A stretch of DNA of 54,674 bases from Arachnia propionica (lineage in GTDB: Bacteria; Actinomycetota; Actinomycetes; Propionibacteriales; Propionibacteriaceae). Below are positions 16,610 to 25,249 of this stretch, in pieces. The stretch is from the NCBI RefSeq assembly GCF_003859805.1, contig NZ_RQZG01000020.1:1-54674 (forward strand), given 5' to 3'. Positions within the stretch are counted from its first letter, which is position 1; every line of letters starts with the position of its first letter. The notes under the pieces are model-generated. The model saw nothing but the letters and a program-made list of their open reading frames with translations. It searched no databases and was not told the DNA's origin. A program made the position numbers and the translations under genes.

Positions 16610-17468
16610 CCCAGCCCGGCCAGGTCGGCAGCTGGGCCCCGGCGGCCTGCGCCTTCGACACCTGGGAGACGGCTGGGTCCACCCAGGAGTCCTGTGTCGC
16701 GGCCAATCCCAGCAGACCGCCGAGGACCGCCAGTTCCAGCCCGGCCCAGACGGGGCCGAACGTCGTCGCATCGATGGGTGGTAGCTCGTAGTGGGCGTCC
16801 TGGAGTGGCCGGTTCGAACCGATGGCCTCGGTGATCCGGTTCCGCAGCAGACGTACCTCACCACGCCGTGTGGCGACCTGCTCCTTGGCCGGGTCGTCCC
16901 GGCCCAGCAGTCCGAGGCCACGTTCCAGTCCCTGCAGCAGGGCCAGCACATGGCTCAAGGTCACGGGGAGCACCTGTGAGGTCGGGACGTCGACGAAACG
17001 GGCCGGGGCAGCACCATCGGTCACCGGGGGGAGCGCGGTGTTCCCCAGCCCCGTCGCCCCGGCCAGGATCGACAGGTGGAGCAACCGCATCGCCTGTCCC
17101 TCGGCACTCTCCGCAGCACGCAGCGCGGCTGTGGTCGTCGCGGTGAGTGCCTCTGCCAGGCCCTCGGTCGTCCCCGCGGTGGGGGCTGGGAAATGGGGGT
17201 CGCCTCCTTCCAACGGCTCGAGCAGGCGTAGTCGCTCCCCCCATTCCTCCACCTGGGCGGTCGCGGCGCCACGCCACGGGTCGGGTTCGTCACCGATGGC
17301 CCGTTGCAGTCCCGCCAGGGCGGTGGCGAGCTCGACCACGGCGGGGCCCTGGGTCGGCTCCGCGGGCGCGACGTGCGCCGGGTCGCCGTGGATCGTCGGA
17401 TCAGGGGCGCATCCGGCGAGGGATGCGATGCCGAGCACGGTGAGCAGTTGGCGACGGTCTAGCGGCAT
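16590..17468 (-). CDS. Ferritin-like (DUF4439-like) lipoprotein
   Basis: The 292-residue product begins MPLDRRQLLTVLGIASLAGC: a twin-Arg-flavoured signal with lipobox LAGC and lipidated Cys20. The mature part is nearly all helical; the C-terminal 140 residues (from NRITEAIGSNRPLQDAHYEL) resemble the DUF4439 ferritin-like domain found upstream of rimP-nusA in other actinobacteria. Metal binding is not established here. The ATG at 17468 has TAGACT (17481-17476, minus) ending 7 nt upstream, consistent with a leaderless message. A longer frame from 18089 is antisense to rimP and rejected. Convergent with the flavoprotein gene, with a 20-nt overlap. Confidence 0.72.
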   Translation of the reverse strand: MPLDRRQLLTVLGIASLAGCAPDPTIHGDPAHVAPAEPTQGPAVVELATALAGLQRAIGDEPDPWRGAATAQVEEWGERLRLLEPLEGGDPHFPAPTAGTTEGLAEALTATTTAALRAAESAEGQAMRLLHLSILAGATGLGNTALPPVTDGAAPARFVDVPTSQVLPVTLSHVLALLQGLERGLGLLGRDDPAKEQVATRRGEVRLLRNRITEAIGSNRPLQDAHYELPPIDATTFGPVWAGLELAVLGGLLGLAATQDSWVDPAVSQVSKAQAAGAQLPTWPGWVSGPTG

Positions 17469-17540
17469 GATCCGCAGTCTAACCACGTTGCGACGTAGGA
17501 TTGTCGGAAAACCTGACCCACAACCGAATCGGAGTGCGAC

Positions 17541-18044
17541 ATGCAAGACAAAGAACTCGTGGCTCTCGTCGAGCCCATCCTGGCGTCTGCCGGGCTGGAG
17601 CTCGACAGCCTCGAAGTCACGCCCATCGGAAAGCGGCGCCTCCTGAGGATCACCGTCGACGGTGACGGCCCGATCGGCCGCGGTCCCCTGCTCGATGACA
17701 TCTCGGCGGCCTCGGCCCAGATCTCGGCCGCCCTGGATGCCACCGACGCCGTCGGTGCTGCTCCCTACACCCTGGAGGTCTCCAGCCGGGGGGTCGGCAA
17801 GCCACTCACCGAACCCAAGCACTACCGCCGCAACCATGGACGTCTGGTGAAGCTGACCCTCGCCGATGAGGGGATCACCGGACGGATCGTCGGTGCCAGC
17901 GACGACGCCGTCCGACTCCGGGTCGACGGTGCAGAACGTGAGATCCCCCTGGACGACATCCGCAGGGCCGTGGTCCAGGTGGAGATGAATCCGCCGAAGG
18001 AATTCGCCCTGCCCGGGGACGACAACGAGGAAGAGGAGGTCTGA
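17541..18044 (+). CDS. rimP: Ribosome maturation factor RimP
   Basis: RimP assists assembly of the 30S subunit. The 167-residue protein shows the family N-terminus ([21 protein letters not shown]), the [16 protein letters not shown] motif at the end of the first domain, and a C-terminal SH3-like domain ([28 protein letters not shown]), closing in an acidic EEEEV tail. nusA starts two nucleotides after the stop. A possible -10, TAGGAT (17496-17501), lies 40 nt upstream. Confidence 0.93.
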   Translation: MQDKELVALVEPILASAGLELDSLEVTPIGKRRLLRITVDGDGPIGRGPLLDDISAASAQISAALDATDAVGAAPYTLEVSSRGVGKPLTEPKHYRRNHGRLVKLTLADEGITGRIVGASDDAVRLRVDGAEREIPLDDIRRAVVQVEMNPPKEFALPGDDNEEEEV

Positions 18045-18045
18045 C

Positions 18046-19014
18046 ATGGACATCGACATGGCTGCGTTGCGCATCATCGAGCGTGACAAGGAGATCCCGA
18101 TGGACTACCTGGTCAAGACGCTCGAGGACGCACTGCTGAACGCCTACCAGAAGACGGAACATCCGCTCAAGGGCGTCAAGGTCGAGGTGGAGCGCAAGTC
18201 CGGGAAGGTGGCCGTGCTCGCCCCGGAGTTCGATGACGACGACAACGTCATCGGTTACTACGACTGCACACCGGAGGACTTCGGTCGGGTTGCGGCCTCC
18301 ACGGCCAGGCAGGTCATCTTCCAGCGGATCCGTGAGGCCGAGGACGACCAGAAGTACGGACACTTCTCAGGCTCGGAGGGAGACATCCTCACCGGTGTCA
18401 TCCAGGCCGACCGGGACTCCCGCGCGGTGCGCGTCGACCTGGGAGCACTCGAGGCGATCATGCCGTTGGCCGAGCAGGTGCCCGGTGAGGACTACTCCCA
18501 CGGGCGAAGGATCCGGGTCTACGTCGTCAGTGTCCGTCGCGAGGCCCGTGGACCACAGGTGGTGGTCTCCCGGACCCACCCGAACCTGGTCCGCAAGTTG
18601 TTCGCCCTCGAGGTGCCTGAGATCGCCCAGGGGGTCGTCGAGATCAAGGAGGTCGCACGGGAGGCCGGTCACCGTTCGAAGATCGCGGTGGTCAGTCACA
18701 ACCCTGACGTCTCCGCGAAGGGGGCCTGCATCGGTCCGATGGGCCAGCGGGTCCGTGCCGTCACCAATGAGTTGAACGACGAGAAGATCGACATCGTGGA
18801 CTGGTCGGAGGACCCGACGAAGTTCGTCGCTGCCGCACTGTCACCGGCGAAGGTGCTCTCGGTCACGGTCGTCGATCGGACCGCCAACACCTGCCGGGCC
18901 ATCGTGCCGGACTACCAGCTGTCACTGGCCATCGGTCGGGAAGGCCAGAACGCCCGGCTCGCGGCGCGGTTGACGGGGTGGCGGATCGACATCCAGCCGG
19001 ACGTCACGACCTGA
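18046..19014 (+). CDS. nusA: Transcription termination/antitermination factor NusA
   Basis: NusA binds RNA polymerase and modulates pausing, termination and antitermination. The 322-residue protein contains the N-terminal RNAP-binding domain (to about residue 105), an S1 domain ([22 protein letters not shown]) and two KH domains ([20 protein letters not shown] and [20 protein letters not shown]). It lacks the acidic C-terminal repeats of E. coli NusA, as is usual in actinobacteria. It is co-transcribed with rimP. A strong hairpin follows the stop, so the usual read-through to ylxR-infB is interrupted here. Confidence 0.96.
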   Translation: MDIDMAALRIIERDKEIPMDYLVKTLEDALLNAYQKTEHPLKGVKVEVERKSGKVAVLAPEFDDDDNVIGYYDCTPEDFGRVAASTARQVIFQRIREAEDDQKYGHFSGSEGDILTGVIQADRDSRAVRVDLGALEAIMPLAEQVPGEDYSHGRRIRVYVVSVRREARGPQVVVSRTHPNLVRKLFALEVPEIAQGVVEIKEVAREAGHRSKIAVVSHNPDVSAKGACIGPMGQRVRAVTNELNDEKIDIVDWSEDPTKFVAAALSPAKVLSVTVVDRTANTCRAIVPDYQLSLAIGREGQNARLAARLTGWRIDIQPDVTT

Positions 19015-19020
19015 GGTGAG

Positions 19021-19061
19021 TCGTGGGGACGCCGGCAGGGGGTGAACCGGCGTCCCCACGA
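19021..19061. terminator. Bidirectional hairpin between nusA and the secreted protein gene
   Basis: A perfect 15-bp stem, TCGTGGGGACGCCGG (19021-19035) with CCGGCGTCCCCACGA (19047-19061), encloses an 11-nt loop. It lies 6 bp after the nusA stop and 13 bp after the stop of the convergent gene, so it can serve both. It lacks a long T-tract. Confidence 0.75.
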
Positions 19062-19074
19062 GGTCTCCCAGGGG

Positions 19075-19650
19075 TCAGCGACGACCACCTCCTCGCACCT
19101 CGACGAGGCCGGCCTCGGCCGCCTTCGCGACGGCATCGGCCTCAGCCTGGGTCAAGGTGCCGCCCGTGACGGCCTCGTCGAGGGTCTGCTTCACCCGAGC
19201 GGCGCGATCGGCGTCGGCGGCAGCCCGGAGTTCGGACAGTGCCGAGGAGACGGTGGCCTCATCGAGGCCGAGCTTCTCGGCCAGGCCTTTCGCCAGGGCC
19301 GTCTCGCGGGTGCTCCTGTCCTCCTGCTGCGGCGGGGTGCCCTGCTCGCTCTTGTCCTGCTTCGTGGGTCTCAGGGATTCCAGGGCCTCCTGGACTGCCT
19401 GCTCCTCGACACCGAGCTTCTCGGCCAGGGCCTTGGTGTCGAGACCGCCCCGGTGACCACCTGGGTGGCCCTGTCGGTCACCGCCCTTGACCTGCGGTTT
19501 TCCGGGGGCGCTCGACTCCGTGGTGCCGGAGACGCTCGGTTCAGGTGTCGTGGTGGTGTCGGCACTGGCCAGCTGGGCTGCGCCGAGTCCGATCCCGGCG
19601 GTTGCCAGGACGGCGGCTCCGGTCATGACGAGCTTCTTCATGGTCGACAT
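19075..19650 (-). CDS. Secreted helical-repeat protein of unknown function
   Basis: The 191-residue product has an Sec-type signal peptide (MSTMKKLVMTGAAVLATAGIGLGAAQLASA, cleavage after ASA-D near residue 31), a Thr/Ser/Pro/Gly-rich linker (about 32-70) and two similar helical units: TKALAEKLGVEEQAVQEAL and KGLAEKLGLDEATVSSALSEL, followed by a third related helix pair (DEAVTGGTLTQAEADAV). These ALAEKLG units recur in secreted proteins of actinobacteria. No catalytic residues are apparent. ATG 19650 and ATG 19641 are both possible starts. The gene is inverted and inserted between nusA and ylxR-infB, which are normally adjacent. Confidence 0.7.
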   Translation of the reverse strand: MSTMKKLVMTGAAVLATAGIGLGAAQLASADTTTTPEPSVSGTTESSAPGKPQVKGGDRQGHPGGHRGGLDTKALAEKLGVEEQAVQEALESLRPTKQDKSEQGTPPQQEDRSTRETALAKGLAEKLGLDEATVSSALSELRAAADADRAARVKQTLDEAVTGGTLTQAEADAVAKAAEAGLVEVRGGGRR

Positions 19651-19760
19651 ACCTCTTTCCTTCCATCAGGCGGTCTCTCCGACTGATGGTTCAACTCTTG
19701 ACGGCGTTGTTGTGCGGAAGCTGTGCCCGAGCTGCAGAGGAGGTGTGAGATCCTGAGGGG

Positions 19761-20015
19761 GTGGAACCTCAACGCACCTGCATCGGATGTCGACGACGTG
19801 ACGACCAGTCCGCGCTGGTGCGCATCGTGCGTGTCGGTGAGGAACTCGTTGACGCCACGCGGCCACGCCTGGAGGGGCGTGGCGCCTATCTGCACCGGGG
19901 CTGTCTCCCGGTGGCGCTCAAGCGGCAGGCCTTCCGGCGCTGCTTCGGTGGGGGAGTGAGGCTGTCGACCGCCTTGGAGCAGATGCTCCAGCAGGCCCCT
20001 CCGGTTGGCCTTTGA
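19761..20015 (+). CDS. ylxR: YlxR family nucleic-acid-binding protein (DUF448)
   Basis: This 84-residue basic protein starts at GTG 19761 with EPQRTCIGCRRRDDQSALVRIV and contains GRGAYLHRGCLPVALKR, the two signatures of the YlxR fold. YlxR is thought to bind RNA and has been linked to RNase P regulation in firmicutes. It normally lies between nusA and infB; here it keeps its place before infB but is separated from nusA by the secreted protein gene. Confidence 0.9.
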   Translation: MEPQRTCIGCRRRDDQSALVRIVRVGEELVDATRPRLEGRGAYLHRGCLPVALKRQAFRRCFGGGVRLSTALEQMLQQAPPVGL

Positions 20016-20029
20016 CGCCCTTCGCGCGG

Positions 20030-20069
20030 TAGAATACCCGCTGGCCCTCGTCAAACTCCGCAGGGCCAG
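20030..20069 (+). promoter_or_regulatory. infB promoter box and leader hairpin
   Basis: TAGAAT (20030-20035) is a good -10 box 15 bp after the ylxR stop, though no -35 at a normal spacing is evident. A few bases downstream, CTGGCCCT (20041-20048) and AGGGCCAG (20062-20069) form an 8-bp stem with a 13-nt loop at the start of the infB leader. The remaining leader to 20206 shows no other structure I can name. Confidence 0.35.
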
Positions 20070-20206
20070 TCGTATGTGCAGCCCTGCTGCGCTCCCAGAA
20101 AGTGAGTTAACGCTCATGACCACTCGATGAAGTACATGAGATGACCCAGCAAACCAACTAGTGGGCCCTTGGACGTGTGTTCGGCGGCCCTGACACAAGG
20201 AGACAA

Positions 20207-23086
20207 GTGGCCAAGCCCCGCGTCCACGAGATCGCAAAAGAGATCGGGATCACCAGCAAGGAACTTCTCGGGAAGCTCAAGGAGATGGGCGAATTCGTCA
20301 GCAGCCCGTCATCGACCCTTGAGGCTCCCGTCGTGCGCAGGATCCGTGAGGCCTACGCCCCGGAGCCCGCGTCCGCCCCCACTCCGGAACCGGCGAAGCC
20401 GACGGCTGCCCAGAAGCCCGTTCCCACCCCGAAGGCACCCAAACCGTCAGCCCCTGCGAAGCAGGCTGCCAAGCCGTCGCCCCGTCCGGCTGCCCCGAAA
20501 CCCGGGGTCGGCGCGGACCCCAGCGCTCCCGCCAAGCCGGTCGCCACACCCGGTGCACCGACGGTGAGTCAGACCGCCGACACCTCGCGACCCACCCCGG
20601 CCCCCCGGCCAGGGGCGAACCGTCCCGGTGGCAACCGCCCGGCGACCCCGGGACCGCGACCGACCCCGGGTGCGCCGCGTCAGGAGGAGGCCACCCCTCG
20701 TCCCGCGGAGACGGAGAAGACCCCCGCACCCCGTCCGGCGGCGCGTCCCGGACCGCGTCCGGGCCAGGCTCCCGGAGCAGGTGCACGTCGTCCCGGTACC
20801 CCACGGCCCGGGAACAACCCCTTCTCCGCGTCCCAGGGCATGGGGGTCGGGCGACCCGGTGCCCAGCGTCGACCTGAGGGCGGTGCGGCAGGCACGGCAC
20901 CCCGTCCCGGTGAGCAGCAGCGGATGCCACGCCCCGGTGGGACCGGTGGTCTGCCACGCCCGAACCCGGCCATGATGCCGAAGACCCAGAACTCGAACCT
21001 CGGGCAGGCTGCCGTGCGGGGTTCCAACCGTCCGGCACCGGGGCGCGGTCGTCCCGGCGGTGGGGGCGGCGGTCGTCCCGGCGGTGGCGGTGGCTTCGGT
21101 GGTCCCCCGATGGGCGGCGGCGCGGGTCGTCCCGGTGGCGGCGGCCGTGGCCGTGGTGGATCCACCCAGGGTGCGTTCGGCCGCGGTGGTGCCGGTGGCA
21201 GGCGTGGCCGCAAGTCGAAGAAGCAGCGCAGGCAGGAGTTCGATCAGATGGAGGCACCGTCGATCGGCGGTGTGCGCGTCCGCAAGGGCGACGGCCAGAC
21301 GGTTCGGCTGCGCCGCGGTGCCTCGCTGACGGACCTCGCGGAGAAGATCGGTGTCGAGCCGGCCTCCCTGGTCCAGGTGTTGTTCCACCTGGGTGAGATG
21401 GTCACCGCCACCCAGTCGGTCGCCGATGACACCCTGGAGGTGCTGGGGGCGGAACTCGACTACAACATCGAGGTCGTCTCGCCGGAGGACGAGGACCGCG
21501 AGCTGCTGGAGTCGTTCGACCTGGAGTTCGGCGAGAACATCGGTGATGAGGACGACCTCCGGGCCCGGCCGCCGGTCGTGACCGTCATGGGTCACGTCGA
21601 CCACGGCAAGACGAAGCTGCTGGATGCGCTGCGTCACACCAACGTGGTGGCAGGGGAGGCAGGTGGCATCACCCAGGCCATCGGCGCCTACCAGGTGGAG
21701 ACCGAGGTCGACGGCGAGGAGCGCGCCATCACCTTCATCGACACCCCGGGCCACGAGGCGTTCACCGCGATGCGTGCCCGTGGTGCGAAGTCCACCGACA
21801 TCGCGGTGCTCGTCGTGGCAGCCGATGACGGTGTGATGCCCCAGACCATCGAGGCCCTCAACCACGCGAAGGCGGCCGACGTGCCGATCGTCGTGGCGGT
21901 CAACAAGGTGGACAAGCCGACTGCTGACCCGGTCCGGGTGCGCGGCCAGTTGTCCGAGTTCGGGGTCGTGCCCGAGGAGTACGGCGGCGACACCCAGTTC
22001 GTCGATGTCTCCGCGGTCACGAAACAGGGCCTGGACAACCTCCTGGAGGCCATCGTGCTCACCGCCGACGCGGCCCTCGACCTGCGGGCCAACCCGGACA
22101 TGCCCGCCCAGGGCGTGGCCATCGAGGCCCACCTCGACAAGGGACGCGGCCCTGTGGCCACGGTCCTGGTGCATCGTGGGACCCTGCGGATCGGCGACTC
22201 CATCGTCGCCGGTTCGGCCCATGGCCGGGTCCGTGCCCTCATCGACGACCAGGGTGACAACGTCACCGAGGCCCCGCCGTCGATGCCCGTCCAGGTGCTC
22301 GGTCTGACCGCGGTTCCGGGAGCCGGTGACAACTTCCTGGTCGTCGAGGACGACCGCAAGGCCCGTCAGATCGCGGACAAGCGTGAGGCACGGATGCGGG
22401 CGGCCCAGCAGGCCAAGACGAGCCGTCGCAAGACCCTCGACCAGCTGTTCGACGAACTTCAGAAGGGCGAGACCCAGGAGCTGCTGCTCATCCTCAAGGG
22501 TGACGGCGCCGGTTCCGTCGAGGCCCTGGAGGACGCGCTGTCCCAGATCGACGTCGGCGACGAGGTCAGCCTCAGGGTCATCGACCGCGGTGTCGGTGCG
22601 ATCACCGAGACCAACGTGTCGTTGGCTGCTGCGTCGAAGGCCGTCATCATCGGCTTCAACGTCCGTGCGACGGCCCATGCGGCCCAGCTGGCGGACCGCG
22701 AGAACGTGGACATCCGCTACCACTCGGTCATCTACGCCGCCATCGACGAGATCGAGGCAGCCCTCAAGGGCATGCTCAAGCCGATCTTCGCCGAGGAGAT
22801 CCGTGGTCAGGCCGAGATCCGGGAGATCTTCCGCTCCTCCAAGTTCGGCAACATCGCGGGCTGCATGGTCCTCAGTGGTGCCATCAAGAGGAACCAGAAG
22901 GCCAGGCTGCTGCGCGACGGCATCGTCGTGGCGGAGACCTCCATCGCCTCGCTCCGGCGTGAGAAGGACGACGTCACCGAGGTCCGTGAGGGCTTCGAGT
23001 GCGGTATGACGCTGGGCGGATACGGCGACATCAAGATCGGGGATGTCGTCGAGACCTTCGAGATGGTCGAGCGCGAGCGCTCCTGA
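20207..23086 (+). CDS. infB: Translation initiation factor IF-2
   Basis: IF-2 brings initiator tRNA to the 30S subunit and hydrolyses GTP on 50S joining. The 959-residue protein has an N-terminal IF2-N domain ([21 protein letters not shown]), a long low-complexity Pro/Ala then Arg/Gly-rich linker (about 55-345, including a Gly-Arg-Pro-rich run near 21040-21200), a second IF2-N copy, the G domain (GHVDHGKT near 462, DTPGHEAF near 511, NKVD near 565) and the C-terminal domains for ribosome and fMet-tRNA binding. The GTG at 20207 is chosen because AAGGAG (20197-20202) lies 4 nt upstream. Confidence 0.97.
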   Translation: MAKPRVHEIAKEIGITSKELLGKLKEMGEFVSSPSSTLEAPVVRRIREAYAPEPASAPTPEPAKPTAAQKPVPTPKAPKPSAPAKQAAKPSPRPAAPKPGVGADPSAPAKPVATPGAPTVSQTADTSRPTPAPRPGANRPGGNRPATPGPRPTPGAPRQEEATPRPAETEKTPAPRPAARPGPRPGQAPGAGARRPGTPRPGNNPFSASQGMGVGRPGAQRRPEGGAAGTAPRPGEQQRMPRPGGTGGLPRPNPAMMPKTQNSNLGQAAVRGSNRPAPGRGRPGGGGGGRPGGGGGFGGPPMGGGAGRPGGGGRGRGGSTQGAFGRGGAGGRRGRKSKKQRRQEFDQMEAPSIGGVRVRKGDGQTVRLRRGASLTDLAEKIGVEPASLVQVLFHLGEMVTATQSVADDTLEVLGAELDYNIEVVSPEDEDRELLESFDLEFGENIGDEDDLRARPPVVTVMGHVDHGKTKLLDALRHTNVVAGEAGGITQAIGAYQVETEVDGEERAITFIDTPGHEAFTAMRARGAKSTDIAVLVVAADDGVMPQTIEALNHAKAADVPIVVAVNKVDKPTADPVRVRGQLSEFGVVPEEYGGDTQFVDVSAVTKQGLDNLLEAIVLTADAALDLRANPDMPAQGVAIEAHLDKGRGPVATVLVHRGTLRIGDSIVAGSAHGRVRALIDDQGDNVTEAPPSMPVQVLGLTAVPGAGDNFLVVEDDRKARQIADKREARMRAAQQAKTSRRKTLDQLFDELQKGETQELLLILKGDGAGSVEALEDALSQIDVGDEVSLRVIDRGVGAITETNVSLAAASKAVIIGFNVRATAHAAQLADRENVDIRYHSVIYAAIDEIEAALKGMLKPIFAEEIRGQAEIREIFRSSKFGNIAGCMVLSGAIKRNQKARLLRDGIVVAETSIASLRREKDDVTEVREGFECGMTLGGYGDIKIGDVVETFEMVERERS

Positions 23087-23099
23087 CGGAAAGGATGAG

Positions 23100-23534
23100 A
23101 TGCCCAATCCAAGGAATGCCAAACTTGCTGACCAGATCAAGGTGATCCTCGCCTCCGCCATCGAGCGGCGGGTGAAGGACCCGAGGCTCGGTTTCGTCAC
23201 CCTCACCGATGTCAGGCTGACCGGTGACAACCGGGAGGCGACGGTGTTCTACACGGTGATGGGGGATGACTCCGACCGTGCTGGAACGGCTGCCGCGTTG
23301 ACCTCGGCGACGGGGATGCTGCGATCGACCCTCGGCTCCCAGCTGGGTCTGCGACACACGCCGTCGCTCACCTTCGTGATGGATGCCACCCCTGAGGCGG
23401 CGCGCAGCATCGAGGACCTGCTGGCCCGGGCGGCCGCCCAGGATGCGGAGGTGGCCGCGCAGGCCGTCGGCAAGTCCTTCGCGGGTGAGGCGGACCCCTA
23501 CCAGAGGCCACGCGAGACCGACGAGGACGAGTGA
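23100..23534 (+). CDS. rbfA: Ribosome-binding factor A RbfA
   Basis: RbfA binds the 5' helix of 16S rRNA during 30S maturation. The 144-residue product shows NAKLADQIKVILASAIERRVKDPRLGFVTLTDVRLT (KH-like fold with the family's DPRLG motif) and the HTPSLTFVMDATPEAARSIEDLL C-terminal segment. The ATG at 23100 has GGAAAGGA 6 nt upstream. truB starts with a GTG overlapping its stop. Confidence 0.94.
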   Translation: MPNPRNAKLADQIKVILASAIERRVKDPRLGFVTLTDVRLTGDNREATVFYTVMGDDSDRAGTAAALTSATGMLRSTLGSQLGLRHTPSLTFVMDATPEAARSIEDLLARAAAQDAEVAAQAVGKSFAGEADPYQRPRETDEDE

Positions 23535-24394
23535 CCTCGGCCTCCGGGATCGTCGTCGTCGACAAACCGGCGGGGTTGACCTCACACCAGGTGGTGGGGA
23601 GGCTCCGCCGGTTGCTCGGCACGCGGAGGATCGGTCATGCCGGTACCCTCGACCCGATGGCGACCGGGGTGCTGATCCTGGGGGTGAACCGGGCCACCCG
23701 GTTGCTCGGTCACCTGGCGCTCCATGACAAGCGGTACCTGGCCACCATCCGTCTGGGGGAGTCATCAACCACCGATGACGCCGACGGTGAGGTGCAGGTC
23801 GTCGCCGATGCCAGCGGGCTGGCACCGCAGGAGGTCGAACAGGCCCTGCAGCCGCTCAGGGGGGTCATCTCCCAGGTGCCTTCCGCGGTCTCTGCGATCA
23901 AGGTGCGGGGCAGGCGGGCCTACGACCTGGTGCGGCAGGGGGTGGAGGTGGAGCTGAAGGCCCGTGAGGTCGAGGTCTCACGTCTGGAGGTCCTGGCGTC
24001 CCGCCCCGGTGACGGTGTGCTGGAGCTGGACGTCGACGTGGAGTGCAGCTCCGGCACCTACATCCGGGCCATCGCCCGTGACCTGGGCGCCTCGCTCGGG
24101 GTGGGTGGTCACCTCACCTCGCTGCGTCGTACCCGCATCGGGGCCTATGACCTGTCGCTCGCCGTGGAGCTGGGGGAGGAACCCCCGGAGCTGATGGCGA
24201 TGGCGACCGCCGCGCGGTTGAGTTTCCCCTGCCTGGATCTGGATGAGGCCACCTCGGCGGATGTCCGGTTCGGCCGTCGCATCACTCGATCGGTTCCGGC
24301 GGCCGTCACGGGACTGGTCTCACCGGAAGGTGAGCTGCTGGGGCTCTACCGTCCCGACGGCGAGGGTGCGCGCCCCATCGCGGTGCTGGTGTGA
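23531..24394 (+). CDS. truB: tRNA pseudouridine(55) synthase TruB
   Basis: TruB makes pseudouridine 55 in the T-arm of tRNAs. The 287-residue enzyme has the N-terminal DKPAGLTSHQVV motif, the catalytic Asp in GHAGTLDPMATGVLILG, and AIKVRGRRAYDLVRQG, the thumb loop, followed by the C-terminal PUA-like extension of the actinobacterial type. The GTG start overlaps the rbfA stop (GTGA). It is the last gene of the cluster and converges with the FadR-type regulator, with one base between stops. Confidence 0.95.
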   Translation: MTSASGIVVVDKPAGLTSHQVVGRLRRLLGTRRIGHAGTLDPMATGVLILGVNRATRLLGHLALHDKRYLATIRLGESSTTDDADGEVQVVADASGLAPQEVEQALQPLRGVISQVPSAVSAIKVRGRRAYDLVRQGVEVELKAREVEVSRLEVLASRPGDGVLELDVDVECSSGTYIRAIARDLGASLGVGGHLTSLRRTRIGAYDLSLAVELGEEPPELMAMATAARLSFPCLDLDEATSADVRFGRRITRSVPAAVTGLVSPEGELLGLYRPDGEGARPIAVLV

Positions 24395-24395
24395 C

Positions 24396-25094
24396 TCACA
24401 GTTCAGGTCTGAGGATCGCGTAGGCGCTGCGGATGTGTTCGTCCATCCGTTCAGCGGCGGTTTCCTGGTCACCATCACTGATGGCCTCCAGGATGCCGCG
24501 ATGCTGACTGCAGAGCGTCGAGCGCAGGTCCTGCCAGTTGGGCATGGCGACGGAGGCGCGGTGGATGGGGTCCCGGAGGGCCAATCTGATGGCGCAGGTG
24601 AGATCGCCGATGAAGGAGTGCCGGGCGGCCTGTGCGATCTCGAGGTGGAACTCGGTGTCCAGCAGGTTGAACGGGGTGAGTTCGCACTCGTCGTCCATGC
24701 GTGCCATCAGCTCTGACATGCGTTTCAGGGCGGTGGTGTCCCGGTGCCGGGCTGCGAGGGACGCGGTGGCGCGTTCCAGGGCGCTGCGGGTCTCGGTGAG
24801 GTCGGCAGCCGAGGTGGTGGTGACCGCCAGGTGGAGGCGGAGGAGCCTGCCCAGGGCCTCGGTGTGGCCGGCGATGATGCGGGTGCCTCGGCCGGGGCCG
24901 GGCAGGGACTCGAGGATGCCCTGGGCCTGCAGCACCCGGATGGCCTCACGCACGGCACCACGGCTGACTCCCAGCTGTTCGGCGAGTTCCCGTTCCGAAG
25001 GCAGTTTCGTGCCGACGGGGTAGTTCCCCGTCAGCAGCTCGCTCTCGATGTGGTCGAGGGCGAGCTGGTGGGCCTTGCGTTCGTCAATGGACAC
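24396..25094 (-). CDS. lldR: FadR/GntR-family regulator of lactate utilisation (LldR-like)
   Basis: The 232-residue protein has a GntR winged helix-turn-helix (residues about 9-75, PVGTKLPSERELAEQLGVSRGAVREAIRVLQAQG) and an FCD ligand domain (about 90-225) with metal-type residues Asp and His in DTEFHLEIAQAARH and HRGILEAISDGD. Regulators of this class next to lactate permease and lutABC respond to L-lactate and repress the operon. It is divergent from lldP and probably binds the two GGTCGGACC sites between them. GTG 25094 is preferred as start: it lies 6 nt after a CAGAAT -10-like box and longer readings are not protein-like. Confidence 0.85.
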   Translation of the reverse strand: MSIDERKAHQLALDHIESELLTGNYPVGTKLPSERELAEQLGVSRGAVREAIRVLQAQGILESLPGPGRGTRIIAGHTEALGRLLRLHLAVTTTSAADLTETRSALERATASLAARHRDTTALKRMSELMARMDDECELTPFNLLDTEFHLEIAQAARHSFIGDLTCAIRLALRDPIHRASVAMPNWQDLRSTLCSQHRGILEAISDGDQETAAERMDEHIRSAYAILRPEL

Positions 25095-25145
25095 GCTCTC
25101 ATTCTGGCACCTCCGAGGTGCCTGATGCAGGCATGTGCGCAGGTC

Positions 25146-25154
25146 GGTCGGACC
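25146..25154. promoter_or_regulatory. LldR operator candidate 1
   Basis: GGTCGGACC is a 9-bp palindrome of the FadR/GntR type (GGTC-N-GACC) between lldR and lldP. It is repeated exactly at 25197, with 51 bp between centres (about five helical turns), so a regulator dimer pair could loop or bind the same DNA face. Confidence 0.6.
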
Positions 25155-25193
25155 TTTTGCCACCCCGACAGCGTGTCGCGAAGCTGGAGATGT

Positions 25194-25205
25194 TAAGGTC
25201 GGACC
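25194..25205. promoter_or_regulatory. LldR operator candidate 2 overlapping the lldP -10 box
   Basis: The second exact copy of GGTCGGACC (25197-25205) overlaps TAAGGT (25194-25199), the best -10 box for lldP. A regulator bound here would directly block polymerase. The lldP ATG is 45 bp downstream. Confidence 0.6.
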
Positions 25206-25249
25206 AATTCGGGTCCGCGGTGGGCCCGGCGGACGATGGAGTTCAACCC

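Noticed and set aside
20041-20069. A riboswitch in the infB leader
   Set aside because: Only one simple hairpin is visible; no conserved riboswitch core could be found.
21030-21210. Gly/Arg/Pro codon repeats in infB as a possible variable tandem repeat
   Set aside because: Such low-complexity linkers are usual in actinobacterial IF-2 and the units are degenerate.
20447-23230. A 927-codon open frame antisense to infB
   Set aside because: It is rich in His/Asp/Gly/Leu with no recognisable motif and is the mirror of a conserved gene; long antisense frames are normal in high-GC DNA.
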